A stretch of DNA of 64,000 bases from Cronobacter dublinensis subsp. dublinensis LMG 23823 (GTDB taxonomy: Bacteria > Pseudomonadota > Gammaproteobacteria > Enterobacterales > Enterobacteriaceae). Made by a program: the position numbers and the translations under genes. The notes beneath the pieces were generated by a model. That model worked only from the letters and a program-made list of their open reading frames with translations. It was not told where the DNA came from and did no database searches. This document shows, piece by piece, positions 32,819 through 41,772 of the stretch (position 1 is its first letter; the number at the start of each line of letters is the position of its first letter). Where the stretch lies: NCBI RefSeq assembly GCF_001277235.1, contig NZ_CP012266.1:3534001-3598000 (forward strand). Reading direction: 5' to 3'.

Positions 32819-33928
32819 ATGACAACTTTATTAATAACGGGCGCGACGGGCTTTCTGGGCGGGGCGGTAGTCGAAAAGATCCTGCAGCGCACAGAAAAGA
32901 TGAATTTATTACTGTTGGTTCGCGCTGGTGATAGCGAAGCCGGGCTGGAACGCATACTTAGCAATATGCGTAAGTTTAACCTTAACGAAGACCAGCTTTC
33001 GCGGCTGACAACCTCACAAATTCTGTGCGGCGATTTAGGCGAGCCCGAATGTTTTCTGGCTGATCCGCGTCTTGATAGCGTGACGCATGTGATTAACTGC
33101 GCGGCCGTGGCTTCATTCGGTAACAATCCGCTTATCTGGAAAGTGAATGTCGAAGGCACGCTGGCGTTTGCCCGCCGTATGAATAACGTGGCAGGTTTAC
33201 AGCGGTTTTTGCACGTGGGCACGGCGATGTCGTGTACGCCTGCGCCGAATTCCCTGGTGCCGGAAAGCGCGGAGTTTCGCGAAAACGCTGAGCATCTGGT
33301 GACTTACACCCATTCTAAATCGACCATTGAACAGCTGATGCGCCAGCACTGCCCACAGCTGCCGCTGATTATCGCCCGCCCATCTATCGTTGTCGGACAT
33401 ACTCATCACGGCTGCCTGCCCTCCACCAGTATTTTCTGGGTCTTCAGCATGGGGTTGATGCTGCAGAAATTTATGTGTTCGCTGGAAGATCGCGTGGATG
33501 TGATCCCGGTGGATTATTGCGCGCAGGCGTTACTCCTGCTGCTGGAAAAAGAGATTGCGCCTGGCGAAGTCGTACATATTTCCGCCGGCGAAGAGAATAG
33601 CGTCCGCTTTGCTGACATTGATATCGCCATGGCGCAGGCACAGAAAAAAGCGCCTGTTGCCGATAATTACGCGCAGGTAAGCTATGAAACGCTGGTCAAA
33701 ATGCGCCGCGAACTGAAAACGATTTTCGGGCCTTGTAACGAGCGTCTGATGCTGAAAGCAATGCGGTTATACGGCTCGTTCGCCACGCTGAATGTGCGCT
33801 TCAGTAACGATAAACTGCTCAGGCTCGGCATGCCGAAACCCCCACGCTTTACCGACTATATTGCCCGCTGTGTACAGACCACGAAGGGTTTAACTATTCC
33901 TCAGCAGATGGAAGTCGATTTCAAGTAA
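32819..33928 (+). CDS. Thioester-reductase/male-sterility-type SDR oxidoreductase
   Basis: A 369-residue NAD(P)-binding protein of the extended short-chain dehydrogenase superfamily. The Rossmann motif TGATGFLG is at residues 7-14, the catalytic Tyr163-x-x-x-Lys167 (TYTHSK) follows, and the pattern RAGDSEAGLERILSNM after the first strand resembles the NAD-binding-4 (fatty acyl-CoA/thioester reductase) group. No adenylation or carrier-protein domain is fused and none is encoded nearby, so the substrate is open: an acyl-CoA, acyl-ACP or a sterol/sugar-like compound. It is isolated between an RpiR regulator and eno, with an AT-rich upstream region, which suggests horizontal gain. No membrane segment is clear. 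Confidence 0.78.
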   Translation: MTTLLITGATGFLGGAVVEKILQRTEKMNLLLLVRAGDSEAGLERILSNMRKFNLNEDQLSRLTTSQILCGDLGEPECFLADPRLDSVTHVINCAAVASFGNNPLIWKVNVEGTLAFARRMNNVAGLQRFLHVGTAMSCTPAPNSLVPESAEFRENAEHLVTYTHSKSTIEQLMRQHCPQLPLIIARPSIVVGHTHHGCLPSTSIFWVFSMGLMLQKFMCSLEDRVDVIPVDYCAQALLLLLEKEIAPGEVVHISAGEENSVRFADIDIAMAQAQKKAPVADNYAQVSYETLVKMRRELKTIFGPCNERLMLKAMRLYGSFATLNVRFSNDKLLRLGMPKPPRFTDYIARCVQTTKGLTIPQQMEVDFK

Positions 33929-33930
33929 AA

Positions 33931-33960
33931 AAAAATGCCAGTCTTTCGACTGGCATTTTT
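33931..33960. terminator. Bidirectional terminator between the SDR gene and eno
   Basis: AAAAATGCCAGTC and GACTGGCATTTTT form a strong stem around TTTC. It serves the plus-strand SDR gene and the minus-strand pyrG-eno operon. Confidence 0.92.
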
Positions 33961-33979
33961 CAGCGACAAAGACGGGCGA

Positions 33980-35278
33980 TTATGCCTGGCCTTTGATCTC
34001 TTTACGACCGTTGAACGGTGCTTTTTCGCCCAGCGCTTCTTCGATACGAATCAGCTGGTTGTATTTAGCAACGCGGTCAGAACGGCTCATGGAACCGGTT
34101 TTGATCTGGCCTGCAGCGGTACCTACTGCCAGGTCGGCAATGGTCGCGTCTTCAGTTTCGCCAGAACGGTGAGAGATGACCGCGGTGTAGCCAGCGTCTT
34201 TCGCCATCTTGATTGCAGCCAGAGTTTCGGTCAAAGAACCGATCTGGTTGAATTTGATCAGGATGGAGTTAGCGATGCCTTTCTCGATGCCTTCTTTCAG
34301 GATTTTGGTGTTGGTCACGAACAGGTCGTCGCCCACCAGCTGGATTTTGTCGCCCAGAACTTTGGTCTGGTATGCAAAACCGTCCCAGTCAGACTCGTCC
34401 AGACCGTCTTCGATAGACACGATCGGGTACTGTTTGGTCAGGTCTTCCAGGAAGTGAGTGAATTCTTCAGAGGTGAACGCTTTGTTGCCTTCGCCTGCCA
34501 GAACGTATTTGCCGTCTTTGTAGAATTCAGATGCTGCGCAGTCCATCGCCAGGGTGATGTCTTTGCCCAGCTCGTAGCCTGCAGCTTTTACCGCTTCAGC
34601 GATAACAGCCAGGGCTTCGGCGTTGGAGCCCAGGTTCGGCGCGTAGCCGCCTTCGTCACCAACAGCGGTGTTCATGCCTTTACCTTTCAGCACTTTCGCC
34701 AGGTGATGGAATACTTCAGAACCCATGCGGATAGCTTCTTTAACGCTGGAAGCGCCAACCGGCTGGATCATGAATTCCTGGATATCGACGTTGTTGTCAG
34801 CGTGCTCGCCGCCGTTGATGATGTTCATCATCGGAACCGGCATAGAGAATTTGCCCGGGGTGCCGTTCAGTTCAGCGATGTGCTCATACAGCGGCATGCC
34901 TTTGGAAGCAGCAGCAGCTTTGGCAGCAGCCAGAGAAACGGCCAGAATGGCGTTTGCACCGAAGTTAGATTTGTTTTCAGTACCGTCCAGATCGATCATG
35001 ATCTTGTCGATACCAGCCTGATCTTTAGCATCTTTGCCAACGATAGCCTGAGCGATCGGGCCGTTAACCGCGCCAACCGCTTTGGTTACGCCTTTGCCCA
35101 GGAAACGGGATTTGTCGCCATCGCGCAGTTCCAGCGCTTCGCGGGAACCAGTGGAAGCACCTGACGGGGCAGCAGCCATACCTACGAAACCGCCTTCCAG
35201 GTGAACTTCGGCTTCAACAGTCGGGTTACCACGGGAGTCGATGATTTCACGACCGATGACTTTAACGATTTTGGACAT
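33980..35278 (-). CDS. eno: Enolase
   Basis: Enolase interconverts 2-phosphoglycerate and phosphoenolpyruvate and in enterics is also part of the RNA degradosome. The start at 35278 (MSKIVKVIGREIIDSRGNPT) gives 432 residues. Family signatures are SHRSGETEDATIADLAVG and the metal-binding SIEDGLDESDW. Codon use is strongly biased, as expected for a highly expressed gene. It follows pyrG (82-base gap), which holds its own promoter in E. coli. Confidence 0.99.
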   Translation of the reverse strand: MSKIVKVIGREIIDSRGNPTVEAEVHLEGGFVGMAAAPSGASTGSREALELRDGDKSRFLGKGVTKAVGAVNGPIAQAIVGKDAKDQAGIDKIMIDLDGTENKSNFGANAILAVSLAAAKAAAASKGMPLYEHIAELNGTPGKFSMPVPMMNIINGGEHADNNVDIQEFMIQPVGASSVKEAIRMGSEVFHHLAKVLKGKGMNTAVGDEGGYAPNLGSNAEALAVIAEAVKAAGYELGKDITLAMDCAASEFYKDGKYVLAGEGNKAFTSEEFTHFLEDLTKQYPIVSIEDGLDESDWDGFAYQTKVLGDKIQLVGDDLFVTNTKILKEGIEKGIANSILIKFNQIGSLTETLAAIKMAKDAGYTAVISHRSGETEDATIADLAVGTAAGQIKTGSMSRSDRVAKYNQLIRIEEALGEKAPFNGRKEIKGQA

Positions 35279-35360
35279 TAGATTTTCCTCAGTACAAGTT
35301 AAACTAAAACTCCAGACAAACAACGCGCGAAAAAGTCGCGCGTTGCCGTTCTAACTCTGC

Positions 35361-36998
35361 TTACTTCGCCTGGCGTTTCTGATACTCGCTGGCGGCTTTT
35401 ACGAAGCCTGCAAACAGCGGGTGCCCGTCACGCGGCGTGGAAGTAAATTCCGGGTGGAACTGACAGGCGACGAACCACGGATGATTCGGCACTTCGACGA
35501 TCTCGACCAACTGATCGTCGCCGGAACGGCCCGCAACGCGCAGGCCAGCTGCTTCAATCTGCTTCAACAACATATTGTTGACTTCATAACGGTGGCGGTG
35601 ACGTTCAACAATCGTAGGTTCGCCATAAAGCTTGCGCACCAGGCTGTCGTCTGACAGCTGGCACTGCTGCGCGCCCAGACGCATCGTTCCGCCGAGATCG
35701 CTCTTTTCAGTGCGCGTCTCAATATTACCGTTTTCATCACGCCATTCGGTGATTAACGCCACGACCGGGTACTTACAGTCTGGCACAAATTCCGTGGAGT
35801 TGGCGTTCTCCATCCCGGCGACATGACGAGCAAATTCAATCATCGCCACCTGCATACCGAGGCAGATGCCGAGGTAAGGAATATTGTTTTCACGGGCGTA
35901 GCGCGCGGTGGCGATTTTGCCTTCCACGCCGCGATAACCGAAGCCGCCAGGGATAAGGATGGCATCCAACCCTTTCAGCAGTTCTTCGCCACGCGTTTCT
36001 ACATCCTGCGAATCGATAAGCTTGATGTTAACGGTCACGCGGTTCTTCAGTCCGCCGTGTTTCAGCGCCTCGATAACCGACTTATAGGCGTCCGGCAGTT
36101 CGATGTACTTGCCGACCATACCGATAGTGACTTCACCCGCCGGATTCGCTTCTTCATAAATAACCTGTTCCCATTCAGACAGGTTAGCTTCCGGACAGTT
36201 CAGGCTGAATCGTTTACAAATATAATCGTCCAGCCCCTGCGATTTCAACAGGCCCGGAATTTTATAGATGGAATCGACATCTTTCAGAGAAATAACCGCT
36301 TTTTCCGGAACGTTACAGAACAACGCAATCTTGGCGCGTTCGTTGGCCGGTACAGCGCGGTCGGAGCGGCAAATCAGCACGTCCGGCTGAATACCGATAG
36401 AAAGCAGTTCTTTAACGGAGTGCTGGGTCGGTTTGGTTTTAACCTCGCCTGCCGCCGCCATGTACGGCACCAGCGTCAGGTGCATAAACATGGTGTGCTC
36501 GCGGCCCACTTCAACCGCCATCTGGCGAATCGCTTCAAGGAACGGCAGGGATTCGATATCGCCCACGGTGCCGCCGATTTCGACCAGAACGACGTCATGG
36601 CCTTCGCCGCCCGCAAGGATGCGTTCTTTGATAGCGTTAGTGATGTGGGGAATAACCTGAACGGTGGCGCCCAGGTAGTCGCCGCGACGCTCTTTGCGCA
36701 GAACTTCAGAGTAGATACGACCTGTCGTGAAGTTGTTGCGGCGCGTCATGCGGGTGCGGATAAAACGCTCGTAATGGCCCAGGTCCAGATCGGTTTCGGC
36801 GCCGTCTTCAGTAACGAACACTTCCCCGTGTTGGATTGGACTCATGGTGCCCGGATCGACGTTGATATACGGATCCAGTTTCATGATGGTCACGTTGAGG
36901 CCACGGGCTTCAAGAATGGCTGCGAGGGAGGCTGCGGCAATGCCTTTACCCAGAGAGGAAACGACCCCGCCGGTCACAAAAATATAGTTCGTTGTCAT
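35361..36998 (-). CDS. pyrG: CTP synthase
   Basis: PyrG aminates UTP to CTP with glutamine. The 545-residue protein has the N-terminal synthetase domain (about 1-266, FVTGGVVSSLGKGIAAASLA) and the C-terminal class I glutamine amidotransferase domain with catalytic Cys in YLGICLGMQ and the final His-Glu pair CQFHPEF. The stop is followed by eno, as in E. coli. Confidence 0.99.
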   Translation of the reverse strand: MTTNYIFVTGGVVSSLGKGIAAASLAAILEARGLNVTIMKLDPYINVDPGTMSPIQHGEVFVTEDGAETDLDLGHYERFIRTRMTRRNNFTTGRIYSEVLRKERRGDYLGATVQVIPHITNAIKERILAGGEGHDVVLVEIGGTVGDIESLPFLEAIRQMAVEVGREHTMFMHLTLVPYMAAAGEVKTKPTQHSVKELLSIGIQPDVLICRSDRAVPANERAKIALFCNVPEKAVISLKDVDSIYKIPGLLKSQGLDDYICKRFSLNCPEANLSEWEQVIYEEANPAGEVTIGMVGKYIELPDAYKSVIEALKHGGLKNRVTVNIKLIDSQDVETRGEELLKGLDAILIPGGFGYRGVEGKIATARYARENNIPYLGICLGMQVAMIEFARHVAGMENANSTEFVPDCKYPVVALITEWRDENGNIETRTEKSDLGGTMRLGAQQCQLSDDSLVRKLYGEPTIVERHRHRYEVNNMLLKQIEAAGLRVAGRSGDDQLVEIVEVPNHPWFVACQFHPEFTSTPRDGHPLFAGFVKAASEYQKRQAK

Positions 36999-37171
36999 GC
37001 TGAACCTGAGAAGTTAGGTTTAAAGACGATGGAATAACCAGGACGGGAAAGTAGTATACCCGAACAGGTCGGGGGTCACAAACTTTCATTCTGCACGAAC
37101 TCCCGCTGGCCTCGCCAGACCCAAGCCGCAAGAAAATAGCCCTTTTCTCAGAAATGTTTTTGACACAAATC

Positions 37172-37211
37172 AAGCGCTTGTTGGAAATAATTGTCCACAA
37201 CAAGCGCTTGC
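37172..37211. repeat. Inverted repeat of CAAGCGCTTG between pyrG and mazG
   Basis: CAAGCGCTTGTTG (37172-37184) and CAACAAGCGCTTG (37199-37211) are perfect 13-bp inverted arms around a 14-base loop. Each arm contains the 10-bp palindrome CAAGCGCTTG. It lies 12 bases behind the mazG stop and about 170 bases upstream of pyrG. It could be a hairpin terminator without T-run, or two adjacent protein-binding sites for pyrG control. Confidence 0.7.
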
Positions 37212-37223
37212 CGTGAAAAAGCG

Positions 37224-38015
37224 TTAACTATCAATTTCCTGGCGTTTAACCATCTGCCACGCAGCTTCCATCTGATCGAGGCTCGCCTGCGTCATTTCCA
37301 GGCCCTGCGCGCGAATAATCGCCTCGACCTGGCGGAAACGCCGTTCAAATTTACGGTTAGCTTTTTGCAGCGCGGTTTCGGCTTTCGCGCCCAGATGGCG
37401 GGAAAGATTAACGGTCGCAAACAGTAAATCGCCGATTTCCTCTTCGAGCTTCGCCTCGTCGATAACGGCCTGCTGCGCCTCATGCATCACTTCGTCTATC
37501 TCTTCATGCACTTTGTCGACAACCGGGCCGAGCGAGGTCCAGTCAAAGCCGACGGCAGAACAGCGCTTCTGGATTTTGTGGGCGCGCATCAGCGCCGGCA
37601 GGCTTTCGGGAATGTCGTCCAGCGCCGAATGCTGCGCCTTTTCCGCGCGCTCGGCGCTTTTGGTTTTCTCCCAGTTGGCCAGCACTTCGGCGCTGTCGCT
37701 GAACGCGGCGTCACCGAAGATATGCGGATGGCGACGCTCCAGCTTATCGCTGATAGCGGCGCAGATGTCGTCGAAGTTAAAGCGCCCCTCTTCCTGCGCC
37801 ATCTGGGCGTAAAACACGACCTGAAAGAGCAGATCGCCCAGCTCACCGCGCAGATCGTCGAAATCCTCACGGGCAATCGCATCAAGCACTTCGTAGGTTT
37901 CTTCAAGGGTATAAGGGGCGATGGTGGCGTAGGTTTGTTCTTTATCCCACGGACAGCCGGTTTGCGGGTCGCGAAGGCGCTGCATGATGCCAAGCAGGCG
38001 GTCGATCTGAGTCAT
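37224..38015 (-). CDS. mazG: Nucleoside triphosphate pyrophosphohydrolase MazG
   Basis: MazG hydrolyses NTPs and dNTPs to monophosphates, and in E. coli it is linked to lowering ppGpp under starvation. The 263-residue protein has two tandem MazG domains, each with EExxE-type metal sites (YTLEETYEVLDAI and KLEEEIGDLLFATVNLSRHLG) and the WDKEQTYATIAPY motif at the start. It lies behind relA; the mazEF toxin-antitoxin pair that separates these genes in E. coli is absent. Confidence 0.97.
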   Translation of the reverse strand: MTQIDRLLGIMQRLRDPQTGCPWDKEQTYATIAPYTLEETYEVLDAIAREDFDDLRGELGDLLFQVVFYAQMAQEEGRFNFDDICAAISDKLERRHPHIFGDAAFSDSAEVLANWEKTKSAERAEKAQHSALDDIPESLPALMRAHKIQKRCSAVGFDWTSLGPVVDKVHEEIDEVMHEAQQAVIDEAKLEEEIGDLLFATVNLSRHLGAKAETALQKANRKFERRFRQVEAIIRAQGLEMTQASLDQMEAAWQMVKRQEIDS

Positions 38016-38129
38016 TGAAAATCCTTATAAAAACAGGCGTGGCGACGACAAACGCGTTCGCCGCGCGCCTCACGCTGGAGGCAAAATAAAAAAGCAGCGC
38101 AGCGCATGTCACGCGCGCCGCCGGACGCA

Positions 38130-40364
38130 TCAGCCGCCGTGCAGACGGCGCGCGTCGATAACGTCTGAGACCTGGTTAAGCTTACCGAGCACGCGGCCGA
38201 GCACCTGGAGGTTATAGATTTCGATTTCCATATCGATGGTCGCCAGCTGCTGGCGGGTATCGCTGCGGCTCGTCACGCCCAGCACGTTAACCTTTTCATT
38301 GGCGAGGATCGTGGTGATATCGCGCAGCAAGCCGCTGCGGTCATTCGCCGTCACTCGCACTATCAGCGAATACCCGGCGGAGTAACTTTCGCCCCACACC
38401 GCATCGACGATACGCTCCGGCGCGTGCGACTGTAGCTCCGTCAGCTGGTCGCAGTCGGCGCGGTGAATGGAGATGCCGCGCCCCTGGGTGATAAAGCCGA
38501 CGATATCGTCGCCGGGGATCGGCTGGCAGCAGCGGGCGATGTGGTGCATCAAATTACCAACGCCCTCCACCACGACACGCCCGTTATCGCGGCTGTTGCG
38601 CCCCTGCGGCGTATAGGTTTTTTGCTGCAGCTGACGCAGCGCGGCGGCGTCCTGTTCTTCCGCGCTGGGCTTGTTGAACTGCGCCTGAAGGAAATTTACC
38701 ATCTGGTTGAGGCGAATATCCCCGCCGCCAATCGCCGCCAGCAGTTCATCGACTTCATTAAAGTTGTAACGCGGCAGCAGATGCTTTTCTGCCTCTTTCA
38801 GGCTGATGCCAAGATGCGCCAGTTCGTCGTCGAGGATCTGACGTCCGGCGATGATGTTTTTGTCGCGATCCTGTTTACGGAACCAGGCGTGAATTTTCGC
38901 GCGCGCGCGCCCCGTGCCGACATAGCCGAGGTTCGGGTTCAGCCAGTCGCGGCTCGGGTTCGGCTGCTTCTGGGTGATGATTTCAATCTGATCGCCCATC
39001 TGCAGCTGATAAGTAAACGGCACAATTCTGCCGCCGATTTTCGCGCCGATGCACCGGTGCCCGACATCGCTGTGGATGTGGTAGGCGAAATCGAGCGGCG
39101 TGGAGCCCGCCGGCAGGTCGACCACGTCGCCTTTCGGGGTAAACACGTACACGCGGTCATCAAAGACCTGGCTTCGCAGTTCATCGAGCATTTCGCCGGA
39201 ATCGGCCATCTCTTCCTGCCAGGCGATAAGCTTACGCAGCCAGGCGATGCGGTCTTCGTGGCCATTGCGTACGCCGCTTGCCGCGCCTTCTTTGTATTTC
39301 CAGTGCGCCGCAACCCCGAGCTCAGACTCTTCATGCATCTGTTTGGTGCGAATTTGGATCTCGACCGTTTTGCCGCCGGGGCCCAGCACCACGGTATGAA
39401 TAGACTGGTAGCCATTCGGTTTGGGGTTCGCGACGTAATCGTCGAATTCATCCGGCAGGTGGCGGTAGTGCGTATGAACGATCCCAAGCGCGGCGTAGCA
39501 GTCCTGCAAACGCTCGGCGACGATACGCACCGCGCGCACGTCGAACAGCTCGTCAAAGGCCAGATGCTTTTTCTGCATCTTGCGCCAGATGCTGTAGATA
39601 TGCTTAGGACGCCCGTAAACTTCAGCCTTCACGCCCTCTTCTTTCATGGCGGTGCGCAGATGCGTAACGAACTCGTCGATGTAGTGTTCGCGATCGATGC
39701 GCCGCTCGTGCAGCAGTTTGGCAATGCGTTTGTATTCGTCCGGATGCAAATAGCGAAAGCAGAAATCCTCCAGCTCCCATTTGAGTTGGCCGATGCCGAG
39801 GCGGTTCGCCAGCGGCGCATAGATATTGGTGCACTCTTTCGCCGCCAGGACGCGTTCATCTTCCGGCGCGTCTTTCACCTCGCGCAGATGCGCGATGCGC
39901 TCGGCAAGCTTAATGACTACACAGCGGAAATCATCGACCATCGCCAGCAGCATGCGGCGCACGTTATCCACCTGCTCGGAGGAGACGGAGTCGTGATGCG
40001 TGGCTTTGAGCTGGCGAATGGCGGCCATATCGCGCACGCCGTGGATAAGGCCGACAACTGATTTTCCGACGCTCTCTTTCAGCACGTCTTCGCTCACCAC
40101 GCCGCTGTCCACCAGCGGGAAGAGCAGCGCGGCGCGCAGCGTATCGATATCCATGCTGAGCATGGTGAGGATTTCCACCATCTCCACACCGCGCCAGAGC
40201 AAGAGTTCCGCCTGCGGATGGCCCTGAGTCTGCTGTTCGCAATAGCGCCAGGTTTCGGTTAAGCGTTCACACGACTGCTGACTGGCGATACCAAGGCTCG
40301 CCACCCATTTTTCATGGTCAAATTCGCCAGCTTTATTAAGATGTGCACTTCTTACCGCAACCAT
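38130..40364 (-). CDS. relA: (p)ppGpp synthetase I RelA
   Basis: RelA makes (p)ppGpp on ribosomes stalled with uncharged tRNA. I chose the ATG at 40364 (MVAVRSAHLNKAGEFD), which gives 744 residues as in E. coli; the upstream ATG adds 11 residues. Domains in order are a degenerate HD hydrolase (about 25-200), the synthetase (about 240-390, GRPKHIYSIWRKMQKKH and YQSIHTVVLGPGG), TGS (about 404-465), a zinc-finger region (CCQPIPGDDIVGF) and a C-terminal ACT domain. The hydrolase HD motif is lost, as normal for RelA. Confidence 0.99.
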   Translation of the reverse strand: MVAVRSAHLNKAGEFDHEKWVASLGIASQQSCERLTETWRYCEQQTQGHPQAELLLWRGVEMVEILTMLSMDIDTLRAALLFPLVDSGVVSEDVLKESVGKSVVGLIHGVRDMAAIRQLKATHHDSVSSEQVDNVRRMLLAMVDDFRCVVIKLAERIAHLREVKDAPEDERVLAAKECTNIYAPLANRLGIGQLKWELEDFCFRYLHPDEYKRIAKLLHERRIDREHYIDEFVTHLRTAMKEEGVKAEVYGRPKHIYSIWRKMQKKHLAFDELFDVRAVRIVAERLQDCYAALGIVHTHYRHLPDEFDDYVANPKPNGYQSIHTVVLGPGGKTVEIQIRTKQMHEESELGVAAHWKYKEGAASGVRNGHEDRIAWLRKLIAWQEEMADSGEMLDELRSQVFDDRVYVFTPKGDVVDLPAGSTPLDFAYHIHSDVGHRCIGAKIGGRIVPFTYQLQMGDQIEIITQKQPNPSRDWLNPNLGYVGTGRARAKIHAWFRKQDRDKNIIAGRQILDDELAHLGISLKEAEKHLLPRYNFNEVDELLAAIGGGDIRLNQMVNFLQAQFNKPSAEEQDAAALRQLQQKTYTPQGRNSRDNGRVVVEGVGNLMHHIARCCQPIPGDDIVGFITQGRGISIHRADCDQLTELQSHAPERIVDAVWGESYSAGYSLIVRVTANDRSGLLRDITTILANEKVNVLGVTSRSDTRQQLATIDMEIEIYNLQVLGRVLGKLNQVSDVIDARRLHGG

Positions 40365-40416
40365 CGTCCTCTCCTTTCGGGACCAGCCTGCCCGCACCGC
40401 GCGGTGGCCTGACTAC

Positions 40417-41715
40417 TTAATCTCTTTCAAACAGCGCCATTGATTCCAGATGGCCCGAGTGTGGAAACATATCCAGCATCGCCAGCCTTCCGGTGCGATA
40501 ACCCGCCGCGAGCAGCGCCTCACTGTCACGCGCAAGCGTGGAAGGGTTACAGGAGACATAGACCACCCGACGCGGTTTTAATTTCACAATATGTGGCATA
40601 ACGCCCGCAGCGCCCGCGCGCGCCGGGTCGAGCAGCACTTTGTCGAAGCCCTGACGCGCCCACGGCTGCTTTGTGACGTCTTCTTCCAGGTTATGCTGAA
40701 AAAATGTGACATTTTTCAAGGCGTTAATCCCGGCATTATAGTCACCTTTCGCCACCAGCGCAGCAACGCCCTCAACGCCCACGACGCTTTCCGCCAGGCG
40801 CGCCAGCGGCAAAGTAAAGTTGCCCATGCCGCAGAAAAGATCCAGCACGCGATCGCCGGGCTGAATATCGAGCCACGCCAGCGCACGGGCCACCATCTGC
40901 TGATTTACGGCGTCGTTAACCTGAATGAAATCACGCGGACTGAAGGTGAGACGCAGGCCGTTGGATTCATACCACGGCGTGTCGCCGTTCAGTTGCTCAA
41001 GGGTATCGCTCTCAGGCGCAAGGTACAGCGCCACGCCTTCGGAATGCGAAAAGCATTCCAGTTTTTCGCGATCGTCCGCGCTGAGCGGCTTCATATGCCG
41101 CAGCACCATCAGTGGACCGCTGGCGGCATCGACCAGTTCAACATGGCCGAGATGGCGCGCGCCGTCGAGGCGGCTCAGGCAGTCGCGAAGCGCGGGCAGC
41201 AACGCCTCGAGACGGGGCACAAGTATAGGGCAGTGGTGCACATCCACCAGGTCATTCGACCCGGCCTTGCGAAACCCCATCTGTAAGCCTGGTTTGCGCG
41301 GCGGGAAATTCAAGCTCAGACGCGCGCGACGGCGATAGCCCCACGCCGGTCCGCTGATTATCTCGTCGACCTCATGCTTCATCATGCGCGCCAGCGCCTG
41401 GGCTTTGCTGCGCTGTTGCAGGTCGACGCTCGCATGCTGTTGCTGGCAGCCGCCGCATACGCCAAAATGCGGGCACCGCGGCGTGACGCGCTCCGGGCTT
41501 TGCGAAAGGCGCTTTTTGACGTCGCCGCGCGAGAACTGTTTTTTCTCTTCGCTCACCACGACTTCCGCCTGCTCGCCCGGCAATAAACCGGCGATAAACA
41601 ACGCCTTACCGTGGTGGCGCGCCACCCCCTGCCCGAAGGCGTCGAGGCCGTCAGCCGTCACGGTTATGATTTCACGCGTCGTCACGCGCCGCTTTGCAGA
41701 GTAGAATTGCGCCAT
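40417..41715 (-). CDS. rlmD: 23S rRNA (uracil1939-C5)-methyltransferase
   Basis: RlmD methylates U1939 of 23S rRNA. The start at 41715 (MAQFYSAKRRVTTREIITV) gives 432 residues; a longer frame runs through the barA promoter region and is not credible. An N-terminal TRAM domain is followed by [4Fe-4S] cysteines Cys81, Cys87 and Cys90 (CPHFGVCGGC), the SAM motif VLDLFCGMGNFTLPLA and the catalytic Cys in YVSCNPSTLARD. It is divergent from barA and upstream of relA, as in E. coli. Confidence 0.98.
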   Translation of the reverse strand: MAQFYSAKRRVTTREIITVTADGLDAFGQGVARHHGKALFIAGLLPGEQAEVVVSEEKKQFSRGDVKKRLSQSPERVTPRCPHFGVCGGCQQQHASVDLQQRSKAQALARMMKHEVDEIISGPAWGYRRRARLSLNFPPRKPGLQMGFRKAGSNDLVDVHHCPILVPRLEALLPALRDCLSRLDGARHLGHVELVDAASGPLMVLRHMKPLSADDREKLECFSHSEGVALYLAPESDTLEQLNGDTPWYESNGLRLTFSPRDFIQVNDAVNQQMVARALAWLDIQPGDRVLDLFCGMGNFTLPLARLAESVVGVEGVAALVAKGDYNAGINALKNVTFFQHNLEEDVTKQPWARQGFDKVLLDPARAGAAGVMPHIVKLKPRRVVYVSCNPSTLARDSEALLAAGYRTGRLAMLDMFPHSGHLESMALFERD

Positions 41716-41772
41716 TGCCAGGAAATTTCTCACATAAACTGAATGTCGCTGATTGTCCCATAACGGAACCCC

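Noticed and set aside
33935..37037. Long open frames opposite eno (409 codons) and pyrG (404 codons)
   Set aside because: Antisense shadows of highly biased genes; composition is Phe/Val/His/Arg-rich without a recognisable domain.
38463..40061. A 532-codon open frame opposite relA
   Set aside because: Shadow of the relA coding frame; no family resemblance and no start signals.
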